Assembly: GCA_002633025.1 (NCBI GenBank)
Contig: NMRB01000372.1
Location: forward strand, 176,695 to 240,694
DNA from: Notospermus geniculatus
Lineage: Eukaryota > Nemertea > Pilidiophora > Heteronemertea > Lineidae
DNA: 64,000 nt
Direction: 5' to 3'
Part shown: positions 11,504 through 24,056 of the stretch, in pieces
Layout of the letters: the number at the start of each line of letters is the position of its first letter
Position numbering within the stretch: the stretch's first letter is position 1
Translations under genes and position numbers: made by a program
The notes under the pieces: model-generated
Told to the model about the DNA's origin: nothing
What the model saw: the letters and a program-made list of their open reading frames with translations, nothing else
The model's database searches: none

Positions 11504-12483
11504 TATATATGGATGTATGTGATAGATATTTTATAATTTTTTGTACTCAAAATGAGTGAGGAAATAAATCTTATCTATCAATCTATCCTTAGCGACATCA
11601 TTCAATGATTAAAGTCATTTTAGGTGTTGACATTGCGGCATGAGAAAATGACCTGTAAAGTTTTCTAGGAATAATGAGACAAAACGTATGCATTTTTCGG
11701 TATCACATTTCGTCGTTTTAAGGAAAAAAGCAACGAAATTAGAGAAATGTTCATCTACTACAAGATGATGCAAGTTTTACTCTCGGGTGACCAAAACAAA
11801 CAGGTTATTTCATGCCAGAAGTAAATTGAAATAACGTTAGAAAAAAGAAATTTCGGTCACAACGCTCACCCTCCCATTATTCAGGGAAAACTTTTCAAAA
11901 CCGCAACAATGGGGAACCGGAGGAACTAACGTCACGACGCGGTGCTGTGAGCAGTGCGACCGAAGTTTCTTTTTTCTATCGTTATTTCCATTTATTTCTG
12001 GCGTGAAAAGCACCCGTTTGTTTTGGTCGCCTGGCAGTAAAATTTACACCATCTTGTAGCAGATGGGGTTGCGGTGCTTTTTTCCTTAAATGAAGAGATA
12101 GATGGCGATTATGGCAACGTCATTATCTCATTATTCCTGTAGAAAATGTACAGCAGATTTTTTCATGACGCAACGTCAACACTTAAAACGACGTCAATGA
12201 CGTCGTTTTGGTCGCACTGCTCGCAGCGCCGACCTGTCGGGATTTCCGGCACGCGGGTTCCTCATTGCACATGGAATGCATACATGTAGCTCTCGATATC
12301 TGGTCAGTTTTTGTGCTGCAGAAAAATGTACACACATTTCCCCGCGATGCGATGTCAGCTAAAACAAAGTTTAAAGTTACGTCACGACGTCTCTAGTCGG
12401 ATCGGTGGCAACGCCACCTTTTGTTCTGCCAGATACTTTAAAAACCTTCCTTTGTTGAAATGCGTCCATTAGGTTTTACTCCA

Positions 12484-12681
12484 ATGGCCTGTTTCATAAA
12501 GTGACTTTAAGCTAAAGGTACCTTTAAATGCTAGGTTCTTTAAAAAACCTTCCTTTGTTGAAATCCGTCCATTAGGTTTTACGCCAGGGGCCTGTTAAGT
12601 GTCTTTAAGCTAATGGTACCTTTAATCAAATGGAAAATGCATTGAACCATCAGCTTAAAGTCACTTTACGAAACAGGCCCC
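12484..12681. mobile_element. GGGCCTGTTTC MITE in copy A
   Basis: Ends GGCCTGTTTCATAAAGTGAC and the inverse of TCACTTTACGAAACAGGCCCC. Its left end is tandemly repeated with flank (two copies of a unit of about 107 bp). TSD worn here; the copy-B counterpart at 24057-25230 preserves CAG on both sides. Confidence 0.7.
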
Positions 12682-14046
12682 GAGCAACAAAGTCGTGGAA
12701 AATGACATTTAATTAGTGAAATCGACTGACAAATGCCTTTTTCATCCAAAAACGCATCACTGCTTTTTCAGTGTTCTTATATTACAATGTAACCTTTCTA
12801 AGTCATCGCAAAAACTGTATTTGTCACCTGCCTTCTGAAAATTTCATCATCCCTTACGTTATTTATTCATGAAACTATAGAAACTAGGCCTACATGTACG
12901 TGTCTAGACACCTTTTTTCAGAAGTACATTCTTGCTTTGTACATGTACTTTTCCTGCAATCGCCCCAGGGCACCTCAAAGGAGTGCATGTACCGTGCCAG
13001 CTGCCTGATGTAAATACTGTCTACCGTAAATAGAGAGCTCAAGAAATCGCTGCGCTGAAGTAAATTAGTTCACGTAGTTGACCATTATTTTCACACTGGT
13101 CCTCTTCATATTAGAATATTCACTCTCCGAGTGTAGTTTTTTAGGCAAGTATGACGAATGCTTCGCAATCCCCCACGTAACTTTTAATTGTGCGCTTGGA
13201 TATTTGAAAACTATACAAAAAATTAACGACATTTTATATTGCATTTTCGGTACAAAAATAAGTTGTCGTTAACGTTTACGTTTGTAGTTTGATTTCTAAT
13301 CCTCCCTACTGTTTACAGGGTAACCGTCTTTTTTTGCAGTTTTCTTCCAAGTTTTTGGAAGCCAATGCTCAGTGCAGACTGCTAAACATTGATTCCTTCT
13401 TTGTTAATCAGATATTCCTTATTCTGTTTTGTGTATATGTATTTATGTTTTTCATGATGCAGAAAAGAGCAAAACAAAAAAAAACATGAGTTACAAAACC
13501 AAAAAAGCAAGCACTTCTATATTCTGCATGCGGTAGAATTTCCCTATACATGTCCTATAAGGCATTAGATGTAACGAAAATACCTCAAATTGCTGCACAG
13601 GCGATGTAATGAAAAGATGTAACGAGGCACCTATACATTCAATATTTTTATCATTCTTAATTGATTTCCTTCAAGAGTCTAACCACACGCCTACGACACT
13701 AATTCGACAAAAGTCCTCGGAGAATTTAATACGGAAAAAAATCAAGTCATGGACCTTTGATCTTCGTGCAATGATGGTGTCTTCAAATATGCACAGAAGG
13801 ACGCCAATTATGCCGTCGTTTAATTTCCTGTGGCATTTTATCTAATTTTTCAGAGCACCTTAACAGGCTTTTTGTGGCGACAGTTGTGTGGTGCTTGACA
13901 TTCCAATAGAATTTACCGAATTGACGAAGTGCATTGCTCATTGAATGGTTACCATAAATAGCTTGATATGGGCAGGTGCATGATCTCGGACGTGAATTTT
14001 TTCACTTATTCAATGCTGCCTCTGCAACTGATGCTGAATCGGTTAA

Positions 14047-14321
14047 AGCCAGACACTATAGACAGATGGGTTATAATCGACGAGCATAGTCTCGGTCACC
14101 CAGCCACTGTTTCGAATCTGGGGAACCGTAGCAGTACTGTGGCTGGCTGCGCAAGACTACACACAGCATTGGGGATTCCCCAAGGGGATTCCCAAAACCT
14201 CGATGCAGTGATGCTATAATATGTGGTTCTATGGTTCTATACACTACGCACGCCTGTAGATGAGGTTGCACTATCTATTCGGCCGAACTGGGGAGTGAGT
14301 AGCGGTGCATAGTGTGCGGCT
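14047..14321. mobile_element. TTAA-flanked element nested in copy 1
   Basis: Ends AGCC..ACACTAT and inverse AGCCGCACACTATGC, flanked by TTAA (14043-14046, 14322-14325). The pre-insertion sequence CGGTTAATGTCG is seen in the 49554 copy. The TTAA TSD suggests piggyBac (family knowledge). It contains a TAGTCTCG MITE at 14087-14159. Confidence 0.75.
14087..14159. mobile_element. TAGTCTCG MITE, copy 1
   Basis: Ends TAGTCTCGGTCACCCAGCC and inverse TAGTCTTGCGCAGCCAGCC, with the central TTCGAATCTGGGG motif. TSD is not clear here. Confidence 0.7.
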
Positions 14322-15069
14322 TTAATGTCGTCCTGGGTACACCTCATTATTACGCTGGGTAATCCTGGGTAATTCTTTTTGTTACCCAGGATCGCCCTGG
14401 GTACAAATAAAGTACCTTAACATTACCCTGTTTTAAAATCCGCGCCATAGGATTGAATAGATTGCAAATACGCCTGTCAATCGCAGTCTTTAACGGGAGT
14501 TGCCATTCTGACAGCTGCTGACAATCACCACGTCAAAATGCACGTGTATAAATTCGTGGTAGGCTAGAATAAGACAGTACCGTACCTCGAGCGAAAGTGG
14601 AAAATGGCGCGGATTTCAAACTGGGTAATGTTAAGGTACCTTATTTATACCCAGAATCGTCCTGGGTAACAAAAAGGATTACCCAGAATACCCAGGGTAA
14701 TAATGAGGTGTACCCAGGACGACATTAACCGATTCGGCGCAACTGATGACATGTAAGAAATATCAGATACCCTGCACCATGTCGGCCTCTTGTCGTATTG
14801 TGCCCCTGGTTGAAATTAAATTAAAGGGAGACATCCGAAAGATTGCCCGGCGGGCACTAGTTGTTTTTGTTTTCATTAGCGCACAGCGCCGTCTGTTAAT
14901 CAACGCTGACACTACGCTATGGCGCAGGTCCCTGGAGAGCTCTCAGTGAGTCTAGAACACGTATCTAACCAAAAAAACACTAGTTTGTAAAAGCACACCC
15001 CGAGCTCACGAATTCGTGTTTTTAGATACATGTACGTGTTGTGTTTTTTAGATAATGTACATGTACGTC

Positions 15070-15437
15070 AGATTTCGTCAGATTTAACTTCATTTCCAGG
15101 ACCTAATGTATTTCTGGAGATGGTTCGTAACACAAATGTCCCTATTGCCAGTGCGAACGAGTTATGGTGCATCTTGAATTTTTAGACTTCCACTTCGTAG
15201 ATACGAAGTGGAAACGAAAGATAAACGCCGTGACTATTTGCACAGCAAGATAAATTTCAAAGTTCAATATACACCGTAACTTTATCGTCCTAACGTCATA
15301 CGCTAAAAGACGCTCTTGCAGCAGGCGATATTTGTGGTACCGGTACCAACCATCTCCTGGAATACATTTACGTCATGGAAATGAAGTCTAATTTCGTATT
15401 TCGTACTTCGTGTTTCGTCAGATTTGCGAAACCTCAC
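15070..15437. mobile_element. GTGAGG-family MITE in copy A
   Basis: Right end TTTGCGAAACCTCAC is intact. The left end is truncated at a CAGATTTCGTCAGATTT stretch beside a broken palindrome (14990-15050). The central palindrome TTCCACTTCGTA/TACGAAGTGGAA is kept. Confidence 0.7.
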
Positions 15438-16145
15438 TTGGTGTCACGTTCACGAGAGCTATCCTAGCAGCCGTCGATTCGTACTTTTGTTCCAACATGA
15501 GTTCAGAGAGATTCTTAGGAAAAGTTGGATGAAAAAAATTAGTTATGGTCACAGTCGATCATCAGTCAGATTATTTCGCATGGACAAATACCACTTTTAT
15601 ATGAATTTCTTAACTCGTGTTAGTAAAAAAACATGAATGGACGGCTGGGTAGCTCTCATGAATAAGTGACGTTTCTGAAGAGTGGCAAATACCCAATTAA
15701 CGAAAAGACCAGTGTTGACGTCATGCTGGTCTGTGTGGCCCTACACAAATGATAAGATTAACACTCTTGACGTAACATTTTAAAGGGCAGGAGGCACGCT
15801 TTTTCGTGGCATTTCCACCGTTCATGTAATACTGAAACAAACTAACTGTCGAATAATAAAAGATGATCTTTAGTTCTCGCCTTCGAAAAAAGGAGTGACA
15901 TGGAAAAACAACTTATAAGGTCAAACCTAAATTCATTGAAGGTGAAAAACACTAAGCTTTTTCCTTACATTCATATCATTTTAGTGGCGCACACGTATTG
16001 GGGCTGAGGTTGCCGATGACGTAGAGCACGTGACGTATTGTACGTCTGGTCCTTGATGCAACTAATTAGCAATAATGCCTTAATCATGAATCACAACTTT
16101 TAAATTACCAGGGTGATAGAAGGACAAGAGCCTGACATGATGCAG

Positions 16146-16192
16146 GGTACTTTATCTTTCTTTATCTTTCTTTATCTTACTTTATCTTTCTT
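16146..16192 (+). repeat. TTTATCTTTC microsatellite
   Basis: About four to five copies of TTTATCTTTC with small changes. Absent from the matching place in copy B (about 28830). Confidence 0.85.
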
Positions 16193-16499
16193 TGGTTCCA
16201 TTGGTTGCTGAGACTGCACTGAATATATGAAAATATGGGCCATATCGATTTAGAGGAATCAGAGGAATCGGGGTGGAAAATTCAGCAAATCACCGCAAGA
16301 TTAAGTATGAATTAGGTACAGTATAGTAAGCTCATAACATTTCCTGTAGTTTGTAGTTTTGAAATTGTGAATTTCCTGGGCCATGAAATTATTTGTAGTG
16401 ACTGTGTCATTTTGGACTGCCGCGACCTATTCACTTTTAAAGCGAAATTGACAGGAGGCAGGACACTATTTACGCCGTCAGTCTTATCATGAACCACAA

Positions 16500-16879
16500 T
16501 AGCCGTGTTTACACCTGAGGAAATTGCCGGACCTGACCCGGCTCTGACCCGCCTTTTTTGCGTTTACACCTGATGAAAATCGGATCCGGATTAAAAATTG
16601 CCGGGCTAATTTAGCCCGCTTTCGCTCGGCGGGTCTGATCCGGATTATACTTTAGTCCGGCAATTTCATACGTGTGGACAGAAAAAGGCCGGGCTAAAAC
16701 GTTTACTGAGCCCACCGACAGGTGTCGGTCTGCTAAAATTGAATGGGTGGTGTGTCTATAAATAGCATGGCCAGCGTTCAATATCGTGAGACGAATAATA
16801 GGTGTGGACAGAAAATTCAATGGATCCGGGGTAATTCGAACCCGGGTCTGGAAAAATTGCATAGGTGTAAACACGGCTA
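16500..16879. mobile_element. TAGCCGTGTTTACACC element
   Basis: A 380-bp element with TIR TAGCCGTGTTTACACCT on the left and its inverse on the right. Flanks ATGAACCACAA (16489-16499) and ATGAACCACAT (16880-16890) match at 10 of 11 bases. The interior has GATCCGG/CCGGGC motifs in both orientations. Confidence 0.8.
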
Positions 16880-17468
16880 ATGAACCACATTTACATGGCT
16901 AGAGTGTCCAATTTGCTCTCAAATGCCGGGGAATGGGCTCGCTGCTAGGGACTACAGAAGCTTTATGTAGAATCAAGTATTAAACGAATAAATGAAAAAA
17001 GATAGATAAAATCTAGATTTGAAAAGACTGTCTCGCCTTACGAATTCCAATGAGGAGGGCGCCGTACCAGCGTTGTGACCGAAATTGCTTTTTTTTAACG
17101 TTATTTCAATTTACCTCTGGCATACTTCTGACATCGCTATCGGTGTACGCGTTCCGCGCACATCGGTTACGACTGGTCATTGCGGCAACAAGTGGCACAA
17201 TCCAGTCTTCAATCTGGAGCGCGCACATCGAACAGGCAACTGAACTGAATGCTACACGGAAATTGTCGATGTCTTCCGATCGGACCACTCGGGATTCCAT
17301 CACATGACCAGGTGTGCTTCATTGCCAGAGCACGCACATCGAAAGCGACTAAAGACAACTAGATGCAACGGTCGGCAACGAGTTGGACATGTGCAACTGG
17401 CTGGAACTAGCTGCAACGGTCGGCGATAGCGTTGCCGGGGCGCGCACATCGACCTGTTTGAGCATCTG

Positions 17469-17575
17469 GACCCATGTTCCCGAAGCCGTCGTTAGGTTAA
17501 CGATGTCGTTACGCTATGCATTTTCCCAGTTTTAACGACATCGTTAACCTAACGATGGCTTCGGGAACATGGCTC
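17469..17575. mobile_element. 107-bp MITE, CTG TSD, filled site in copy B
   Basis: Near-perfect 43-bp TIRs starting GASCCATGTTCCCGAAGCC, flanked by CTG (17466-17468, 17576-17578). Copy A at 8812-8822 has the empty sequence GAGCATCTGATCAG. Confidence 0.9.
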
Positions 17576-17747
17576 CTGATCAGTTGCTGCTGTTTCCAGC
17601 CAGTCGCCCACCGTTGCCGGAAACTCCATTGCCGGTAGTTGCTTCCAGTCGCAAGGTCGATGTGCGCTAGGCCATGGTTTCGGTACCTTCACCCAGGTTG
17701 TTGAATGCAAACTCTGGAATCTGACTCCAGTTCGCTGAGGTGATTTC

Positions 17748-18010
17748 TAAAGCTAGGAATCCATCATTGATTTTCAAGCTGATTTTGCGTTGCAACTTTC
17801 TTTGCGACTGGGTTGCGTTGCAACTGGGCACTCGATCGCCGTAGTGGACTCGCTAGACGTCATTTCCACTATGGCGAAGATTATGTGGTCAATTTCAGTC
17901 GGCAATCGGTCGGCGACTGGTATCAGTTCCTTGCGATGGTATTCAATCGCAGGTAGCAAGTTGCGAAGCAAGTCGCAACGCAGAAAATCAGCAGTGGATT
18001 CCTAGCTTAA
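17748..18010. mobile_element. AAGCTAGGAATCC MITE, copy B
   Basis: Segmental-duplication counterpart of 8993-9250 with about 95% identity by eye. Both ends are kept. Confidence 0.75.
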
Positions 18011-19401
18011 CACAATTTACGTAGGTGTGACATTTGTGTCAATAAAATGCTTTATCCCTTGCGGTATTCGTTAGATGACTGACTTTATTATTAAAGTTTA
18101 ATCCTTCTCAACGATATCGAGGTTTCTTATTACACAAACGCTAACCTGATTTTAAATCTTGTGACATTACGAACCCACGGGATGACCCCTTCTGATCTCA
18201 GCGACAAAGGTTACCATGATACTCAATTTTATTTTATTTTTTCAGGGAAGTTTTTAGATGTTGGGTTAACCTATGGTAGTACATGTAGATGGTAGTAGAC
18301 GAGGACAATGAGGGACACACGTGCCGTTTACCCAGACAGGTCGGCGCTGAGAGCGGTGCGACCGAAGCGACGTCATTGACATCGTTTTATGTCTTGACGT
18401 TGCGTCATGAAGTGAAATGTCCAGGGACATTGTGCTCACCTCTCTGATAAAAACTGTGACTCTCCGTCTATTGAACTAAAAATGATGGAATAATCAGCAT
18501 GAACTATGTTATCATGATGAGTGACTGTTGACGAGGGAAAAATATGGGAACTATCGAATTTTGCAAAATATCAAATTCATAAAAACTGATGATATTCTGA
18601 TATATCTGGAAAATGAGAAATGATTTTTAAAAAGTTTCTTCACCGAAATTCACAGGATCGACTGGGGAATGATATAACGTTGATTTTAAATTCAAAATTC
18701 CGAATTTTGAAAAATGAATTTTTTCTTGATATTGTACTTTTCAATCATGATATTTTAGCGATATTTTTCCAGAAACTCTCAATTTCGTATGTGATCTTTA
18801 ATGGCATTTTACGATTTGCAAACGTCTATCAAATCGTTTTTATCATAGATGTCTACAGCGGACTGCAATTCATTCTGGTAGTTGAAGCCGGAGTCGGAAA
18901 GGTGCTGAACCTCGCCTCGCACACGGGCCTCAGTGAAAAACGTTACACCGAGCTAACAAAAGAGCACAGTCACTAGAGGAGCGAGTCAGAAATGTTACAT
19001 GTACTTTTTTGAATTAATGTACCTGATGTATTAATGCGCATTAATACGGAGTGAAAATGAAGCGCACTTAATAATCACAACGTCGACTTATTTATTCAAA
19101 AATACAATGCAAGAAATGCATTAGCGCTGATATTACCATTCCTGTGACAAAAGCCACGTAGGCCTACAACGAGAGAAATGCTTCCTGTCCAATGTACCGT
19201 GGAGGCCGAGTTTTCCCACCCAGATAAAATGAACCAACGTCACAATTGTTTCGATACCAATGGCAACGCGGCCATCACCGGCTTACCCCTCTGGATCTAC
19301 GGGTATTGGTATTATTTAGCTAGGCCAACGCACCCTCAAAGTTGAGGGGGATAATAACCGGGGATGGTCCGTCGTTGATTCACGTGCACTTAAAGGGAAT
19401 A

Positions 19402-19547
19402 GGGAGGTTTAGAAGTCAAACGAACGGAAACTTTACGACAACGTTATTTTTCATACTTTACGTTAAGCAAATTCTATACTGCATTTTCGGTACAAAAATA
19501 ACGTTGTCGTTAACGTTAACGTTTATCGCTTGATTTCTAAACCTTCC
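19402..19547. mobile_element. GGGAGGTTTAGAAGTC MITE, TA TSD
   Basis: Flanked by TA (19400-19401, 19548-19549). TIRs GGGAGGTTTAGAARTCAA, then CGACAACGTTATTTT in both orientations. Half-elements with GTCGTTAACGTTWACG occur at about 13220-13310 and 25765-25850. Confidence 0.75.
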
Positions 19548-19776
19548 TATTTAGTCGCGGCATTCGAAAATGACTCGAAGAATTATTCCCAACTAAAATA
19601 TCAGTTTCAAAATCAGAAATTTCTGTACTCTAGTGAATTAGATCATGACACAGGCCTAAATGTGCAGTTGGCAGCGTGCTATTAGAGGACCACAGTATTG
19701 CTTCCCAATCCTGCGTTACACCTACCCGCGTTAAAGGAGACCTCTATTGACGACTTGGTAAACTACCGCATGAAAC

Positions 19777-19859
19777 TAGTCTTGCGCAGCCAGCCGTTTC
19801 GTTCCGCAGTACTGCTATACAAACTTGTTCGATCCCCAGCGGCTGGGTGACCGAGACTG
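19777..19859. mobile_element. TAGTCTCG MITE, copy 2
   Basis: TAGTCTTGCGCAGCCAGCCG to CGGCTGGGTGACCGAGACT. The last base is altered and there is no clear TSD. Lies in the block present only in copy B (19390-22260). Confidence 0.7.
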
Positions 19860-20560
19860 TAATCATACATTCTCCAACACTGGGGCGAAAGGCTTAACTA
19901 CAGTATTGGAGCATGGTGCCGGTGGCGCCGGCTGTCGACAGAAAGATGCAATACAGTGGTCCTTTAAATGGCAACCAAAGACAGTGAAGCCATGGTAGTC
20001 GTGCGATCCACATCCAGGCCAAGTTCACCCAGCACCTGTAAAAACGCGCCGCGGAAAAAAGTAATCATTTCCTCCGTCTACTTTCTCTTCTGTGACTATA
20101 CGAAACACAGTCGAATAAAGCATTCTTATTCTATTATGTTTGATGAAGGAGCACGTTTGTGACTTTTGCAGTGTGGATGAAAAAGGAACATTTTCAGAAA
20201 AACTGGAAGCAGTGTTGTGTGGATTTCCGGAGTTAGTCCGCCTCCGCGGTTGCTTTTTCTTTGACACGAGACTATGCGAAACTTTGATATGAGCACAGGC
20301 CTTTTTTTCCCGCCCATCTTTCGATTTCTAAATTTTTTCTCTTTTTTAAGAAGTCCCCACAGGCAGCAAAAACTATAGCCGGACATTATGGCTGACACTT
20401 TCGCCTGAAAGAAAGTTCAGCGAAGTTATAACTTTTACCGATAAAAAAATACTGTTTGTCGCTGTGAGCCAGCCCCTTTTGTACCATTTTCTATTGGCCG
20501 AAATGTGTGCAGCGGAGAATGGGCTAGCACAAAAATTCCCGAGATAATCAGCTACAATCC

Positions 20561-21114
20561 TAGTCTCGGTCACCCAGCCGCTGTTTCGAATCTGGGGATC
20601 GAACAAGCGTCTGGGTCATAACGCCACATTTTCTGTTACGAGCAGACCAAGATCCTGGTCTGGATGCTGATTGGCTAATCAGGGACAGAGCTAGTCATTC
20701 ATTCCCATCCGCCGATTCCTCCCATTTGAAAATCACAATCCGGCTGCTGATTGGGCAAGAGAAGTGGTCATGTGACCTCATCATGGCGACGACCACATAC
20801 AATGTAATGTCAGTTGGGATTTCTCGACCTCGTCTACCATACGGATACACAATTCCTGCTTAGTTTTCAGCCTGATATTCAACTCCAATAAGTTGATGCT
20901 GTCCAGTACGCTGTCTCAGATAACTTCACCGATCGATTCATTGCCAGATTCAGATTGTGAGGTGAAATTGTCCTTCAATGGAAGCAGCCATCTTATGTCA
21001 CGTGACCTGCTACAGCATTACCCACAATGCACTGTATCACAACAATAACGGCGTTCTGGGCCAGACGTTTGTGTAGCAGTACTGCGGAACGAAACGGCTG
21101 GCTGCGCGAGACTA
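20561..21114. mobile_element. TAGTCTCG MITE, copy 3, split by an insert
   Basis: Both ends are intact and flanked by the 9-bp CTACAATCC (20552-20560, 21115-21123). The middle is interrupted by a 456-bp insert at 20610-21065. Joining the outer parts would give a normal copy of about 98 bp. Confidence 0.85.
20610..21065. mobile_element. TCTGGG element nested in TAGTCTCG MITE
   Basis: Ends TCTGGGTCATAACGCC and inverse TCTGGCCCAGAACGCC. CG flanks both sides (20608-20609, 21066-21067); a longer TSD is not visible. The interior is non-coding. Confidence 0.7.
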
Positions 21115-22768
21115 CTACAATCCCACCACAGGGGTTTTCATCATCCACTGACACTTTCTGTGCAAGTGTGTGAAGGGGAACGAGACGCAAGCCCTCGCTG
21201 TGTAAAGCTCAGTTGTTGCGTCCATTGATGTCCAATGATAAAGTGAGTTCGCAAAAATGGGGACACACCACAAAGAGGGTAGTGGTCAGAAAATTTGAAC
21301 CCATCAATTTCTGATAGTTTGGACCCTAAAGAACTCAGAACGGCAAAAAATCAACTTTAGCACAAAAATCCGCACTAGTCGTAGGACGAAAATACGCCGG
21401 CGGCTGTTTTTGCAAGCAGAGCGTTTCTGAGCGACAAGTGTATAGAAATCAGCTCTCAAGGCACCAATCCAGAAGAGTTTTCCGAGGCACCATATTTATC
21501 TGTAAATGCAACCGTTCAATAGTTATCTGTACATCTTCTCCCATTCCCCTGTACAAAGCTCAGTTGTTGCGTCCATCGGCGTCAGTTGATGAAGTCAGTT
21601 CCTAAAATTCAAAACGCCCTAGCGGTTGTTGCCAGCAATTTTTTTGGGGCAACATGAGTTTTCTGAAACCTGGGTAGCCAAGGTTCCTAAACCTAGCTTC
21701 AAATTGCTCTAACACGATGTTTCCGCAGAACGACATAAGGACGTGGTCTATAAAGGGGACGCTAGCTCAACAGAGGGCAGCACACCAAAACACGGTCCTA
21801 CTACAATCTACGCCTTTTGTGTGGGAAATAGGAGCAGTCAGCCGCGCATATTGCCAACAGATGGCAGCAAAGTTCTAGCGGACCAATGTACAGGAAAATC
21901 TACGTGATGGCTGCTCGATCAATAATGACGGGGTCCGCTTTTTGCATTGAATTGGGCCGTAGTGACACCTGTTGGTCAACTCGCTGACAGCTTCTATTGG
22001 ACCGGGATGTCAGAGTATCATTTCAATAGATTTAATCACTAGTAACACCTATTGAAAAAGTCGGCTATCGTCCCCAATGGGGAGCCAACCTCTGCGAGAA
22101 AACTCGTGGATAGACGTCTTTGGTCGTGTTCATCGGCCGCGCAAACCCTGTTCTGGAAAAACGGACCAAAATGGCCGACTGTGGTGGAGGGATAGAATTG
22201 ACGACCGGAAGTAGTCAAGCCCGGACTTGCTGTGGAGGTTGGTCTCAAATATGTGGCAAAATATCAAAGGTGGATATGGGTGTGTCGCGCTTTCAAAGCA
22301 TCTCACATACCCACATAGAAGTTCACCGAATAGAAATATATTTATAAAAGTAGATTAAATCAGACCAATCTGAAAAAGCTTGTCAACGTACGTACGTCAT
22401 CACGGCAATGCCCTTTTTTGAAACAATATTAGCGTATCTTTTTGAGAGTGTATCTCATGTGAAACAGTACACGACATGGCCTTTACCATTGTATCCAGAA
22501 TAACTGCGTTTCAAAAAGCACGCGACTGTTTTCATTAGGGCTTTGGTGAAGTGATCAAGTACAACGTGACGTCTGATATTACTATCAAACGAGGCCTACG
22601 TGACTATAGTCACAATCATTCTAAAAGTAAATGTCGGCAAAATGTTGACTCTGGAACAACAGCTGGATGGATTTTAACAGGTTTGGTTTTTATGAGGATG
22701 GCGATTCCTTTGTATCCCGAGAGGTCGGAGCAGCGAGTGAAGTGACCTTACTTACCGACGTCATTGAC

Positions 22769-23119
22769 CAATCTCGTACCCAGAGTTCAATGCCACATTA
22801 AACTCTGGAGAGCGCCAGACCGGTACTACTTTTGCGCAGTGCAAAATGCATTGTCAAGGCGGATGAATTTCTGACCGTTGCACAAGCAATTGCGTAGGGA
22901 TTCGAAAGAGTTCGTACTTTTTTCCTTAATAAAACATTGAATACACAACAGAATGTTAAAATAGTAGTATTTTTACAAATACTGGAACAAATTCTAATTT
23001 TTGGTGTGATTACTTTATCAAATAATTTGTAAAATCGATGAGCACAAGAATCTTGTGCTGGCTTCCAGCCCTTTTCAGAGGTCTTAGCCGAGGAACGATG
23101 GTGCGACCTCTTCAGATTG
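22769..23119. mobile_element. CAATCT element, copy 1, 9-bp TSD
   Basis: Starts CAATCTCGTACCCAGAG and ends CTCTTCAGATTG. Flanks GTCATTGAC (22760-22768) and GTCATAGAC (23120-23128) form a 9-bp TSD with one mismatch. TIRs are only 6 bp (CAATCT/AGATTG). Confidence 0.85.
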
Positions 23120-24056
23120 GTCATAGACATCGTTTTAGGTGTACTAGTAGTACTATTAAAAATCGGTATTTCCCCTTTAACACGATTTATTCGGTTTGGA
23201 TATTTTTCTTAATCCTCTTTTTGTTCAATATGAGTTGATATAGTGTTTGTTTAAAAATCTCATGAGTTTTTGGAAATGTTGTATGTCTTGGATTCCTCCG
23301 CAGGGGCGATTCACTGCTACGGGTCCTGGCAGCCAGCTCACTGCTTCTCTTCGCAGATCAGTGACCTCTCTCGGGTTTGGACCCCCTAACCCTGATACAT
23401 GTATTATCACGGTCAACCCACAACGAAAATTATATGGTTTGAAAATCTAGCTGAGGTCCTTGTAATCCCCAAATATTACAATCATCGGAGCGTCTGGATG
23501 CGAGTAACAGGGTGGTATATTGTCGTGTCTTTAAAGGAAAATCGCTTGGATTTCTATTACTGGTGTGCCCCCTAGTACACTTTTCTACAGGAATAATGAG
23601 ACAAAACGTATGCTTTTATCGCCTTCACATTTCGTCGTTTTAAGGAAAAAAGCAATGAAATTAGAGAAGTTTTCATCTACTACAATATGATGTAAGTTTT
23701 ACTGTCAGGTGACCAAAACAAACAAGTTATTTCATGCCAGAAGTAAATTGAAATAACGTTAGAATAAAGAAATTTCGGTCACAACGCCCACCCTCCCATT
23801 ATTCTGGGGGAACTTTTCAAAACCGCAACGATCGCACATGGAATGCATACATGTAGCTCTCGATATCTGGTCAGTTGTTTTTGTGCTGCAGAAAAATGTA
23901 CACACATTTCCCCGCGATGCGATGTCAACTGAAACAAAAGTTTAAAGTTACGTCATGACGTCTCCAGTCGGATGGGCGGCAGCGCCACCTTTTATCATAC
24001 CAGATTCTTAAAAAAAACTTCCTTTGTTGAAATCCGTCCATTAGGTTTTACTCCAG

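Larger units (their letters stand above)
14033..14738. mobile_element. GCTGAATCGG Mutator-like MITE, copy 1
   Basis: Ends GCTGAATCGGTTAA and the inverse of GCCGAATCGGTTAATGTCG. The 9-bp GCAACTGAT flanks both sides (14024-14032, 14739-14747). The empty site is in copy B at about 27430. Inner TIR region carries GTCGTCCTGGGTACACC. Without its nested insert (14047-14321 plus TTAA) it is 427 bp, the same as the copy at 49554. A 9-bp TSD is typical of MuDR/Mutator. Confidence 0.9.
8293..16960 (+). repeat. Tandem segmental duplication, copy A
   Basis: Starts at CTTATGTAGAATCAAGTATT and runs to the junction near 16960, where the same sequence starts again. Matched blocks in copy B include 8293-10610 (16961-19390), 10610-11115 (22260-22745), 11640-11870 (23580-23820), 12260-13560 (23840-26460), 13560-14023 (26950-27430) and 14740-16270 (27440-28930). 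It holds no convincing gene. Insertions private to this copy include the Mutator-like element at 14033-14738, the palindrome at 11282-11503 and the element at 16500-16879. Confidence 0.85.
19550..22260. other. Block present only in copy B
   Basis: About 2.7 kb with no match in copy A. It holds two TAGTCTCG MITEs and two related stretches beginning AGCTCAGTTGTTGCGTCCAT (21207 and 21553). The minus and plus short frames (20126-20398, 20373-20606 and others) have no motifs. Confidence 0.55.

Noticed and set aside
18620-18976. 118-codon frame repeated (in part) at 9839-10057
   Set aside because: AT-rich low-complexity peptide, broken in copy A by a 10-bp difference, no motif and no splice context.
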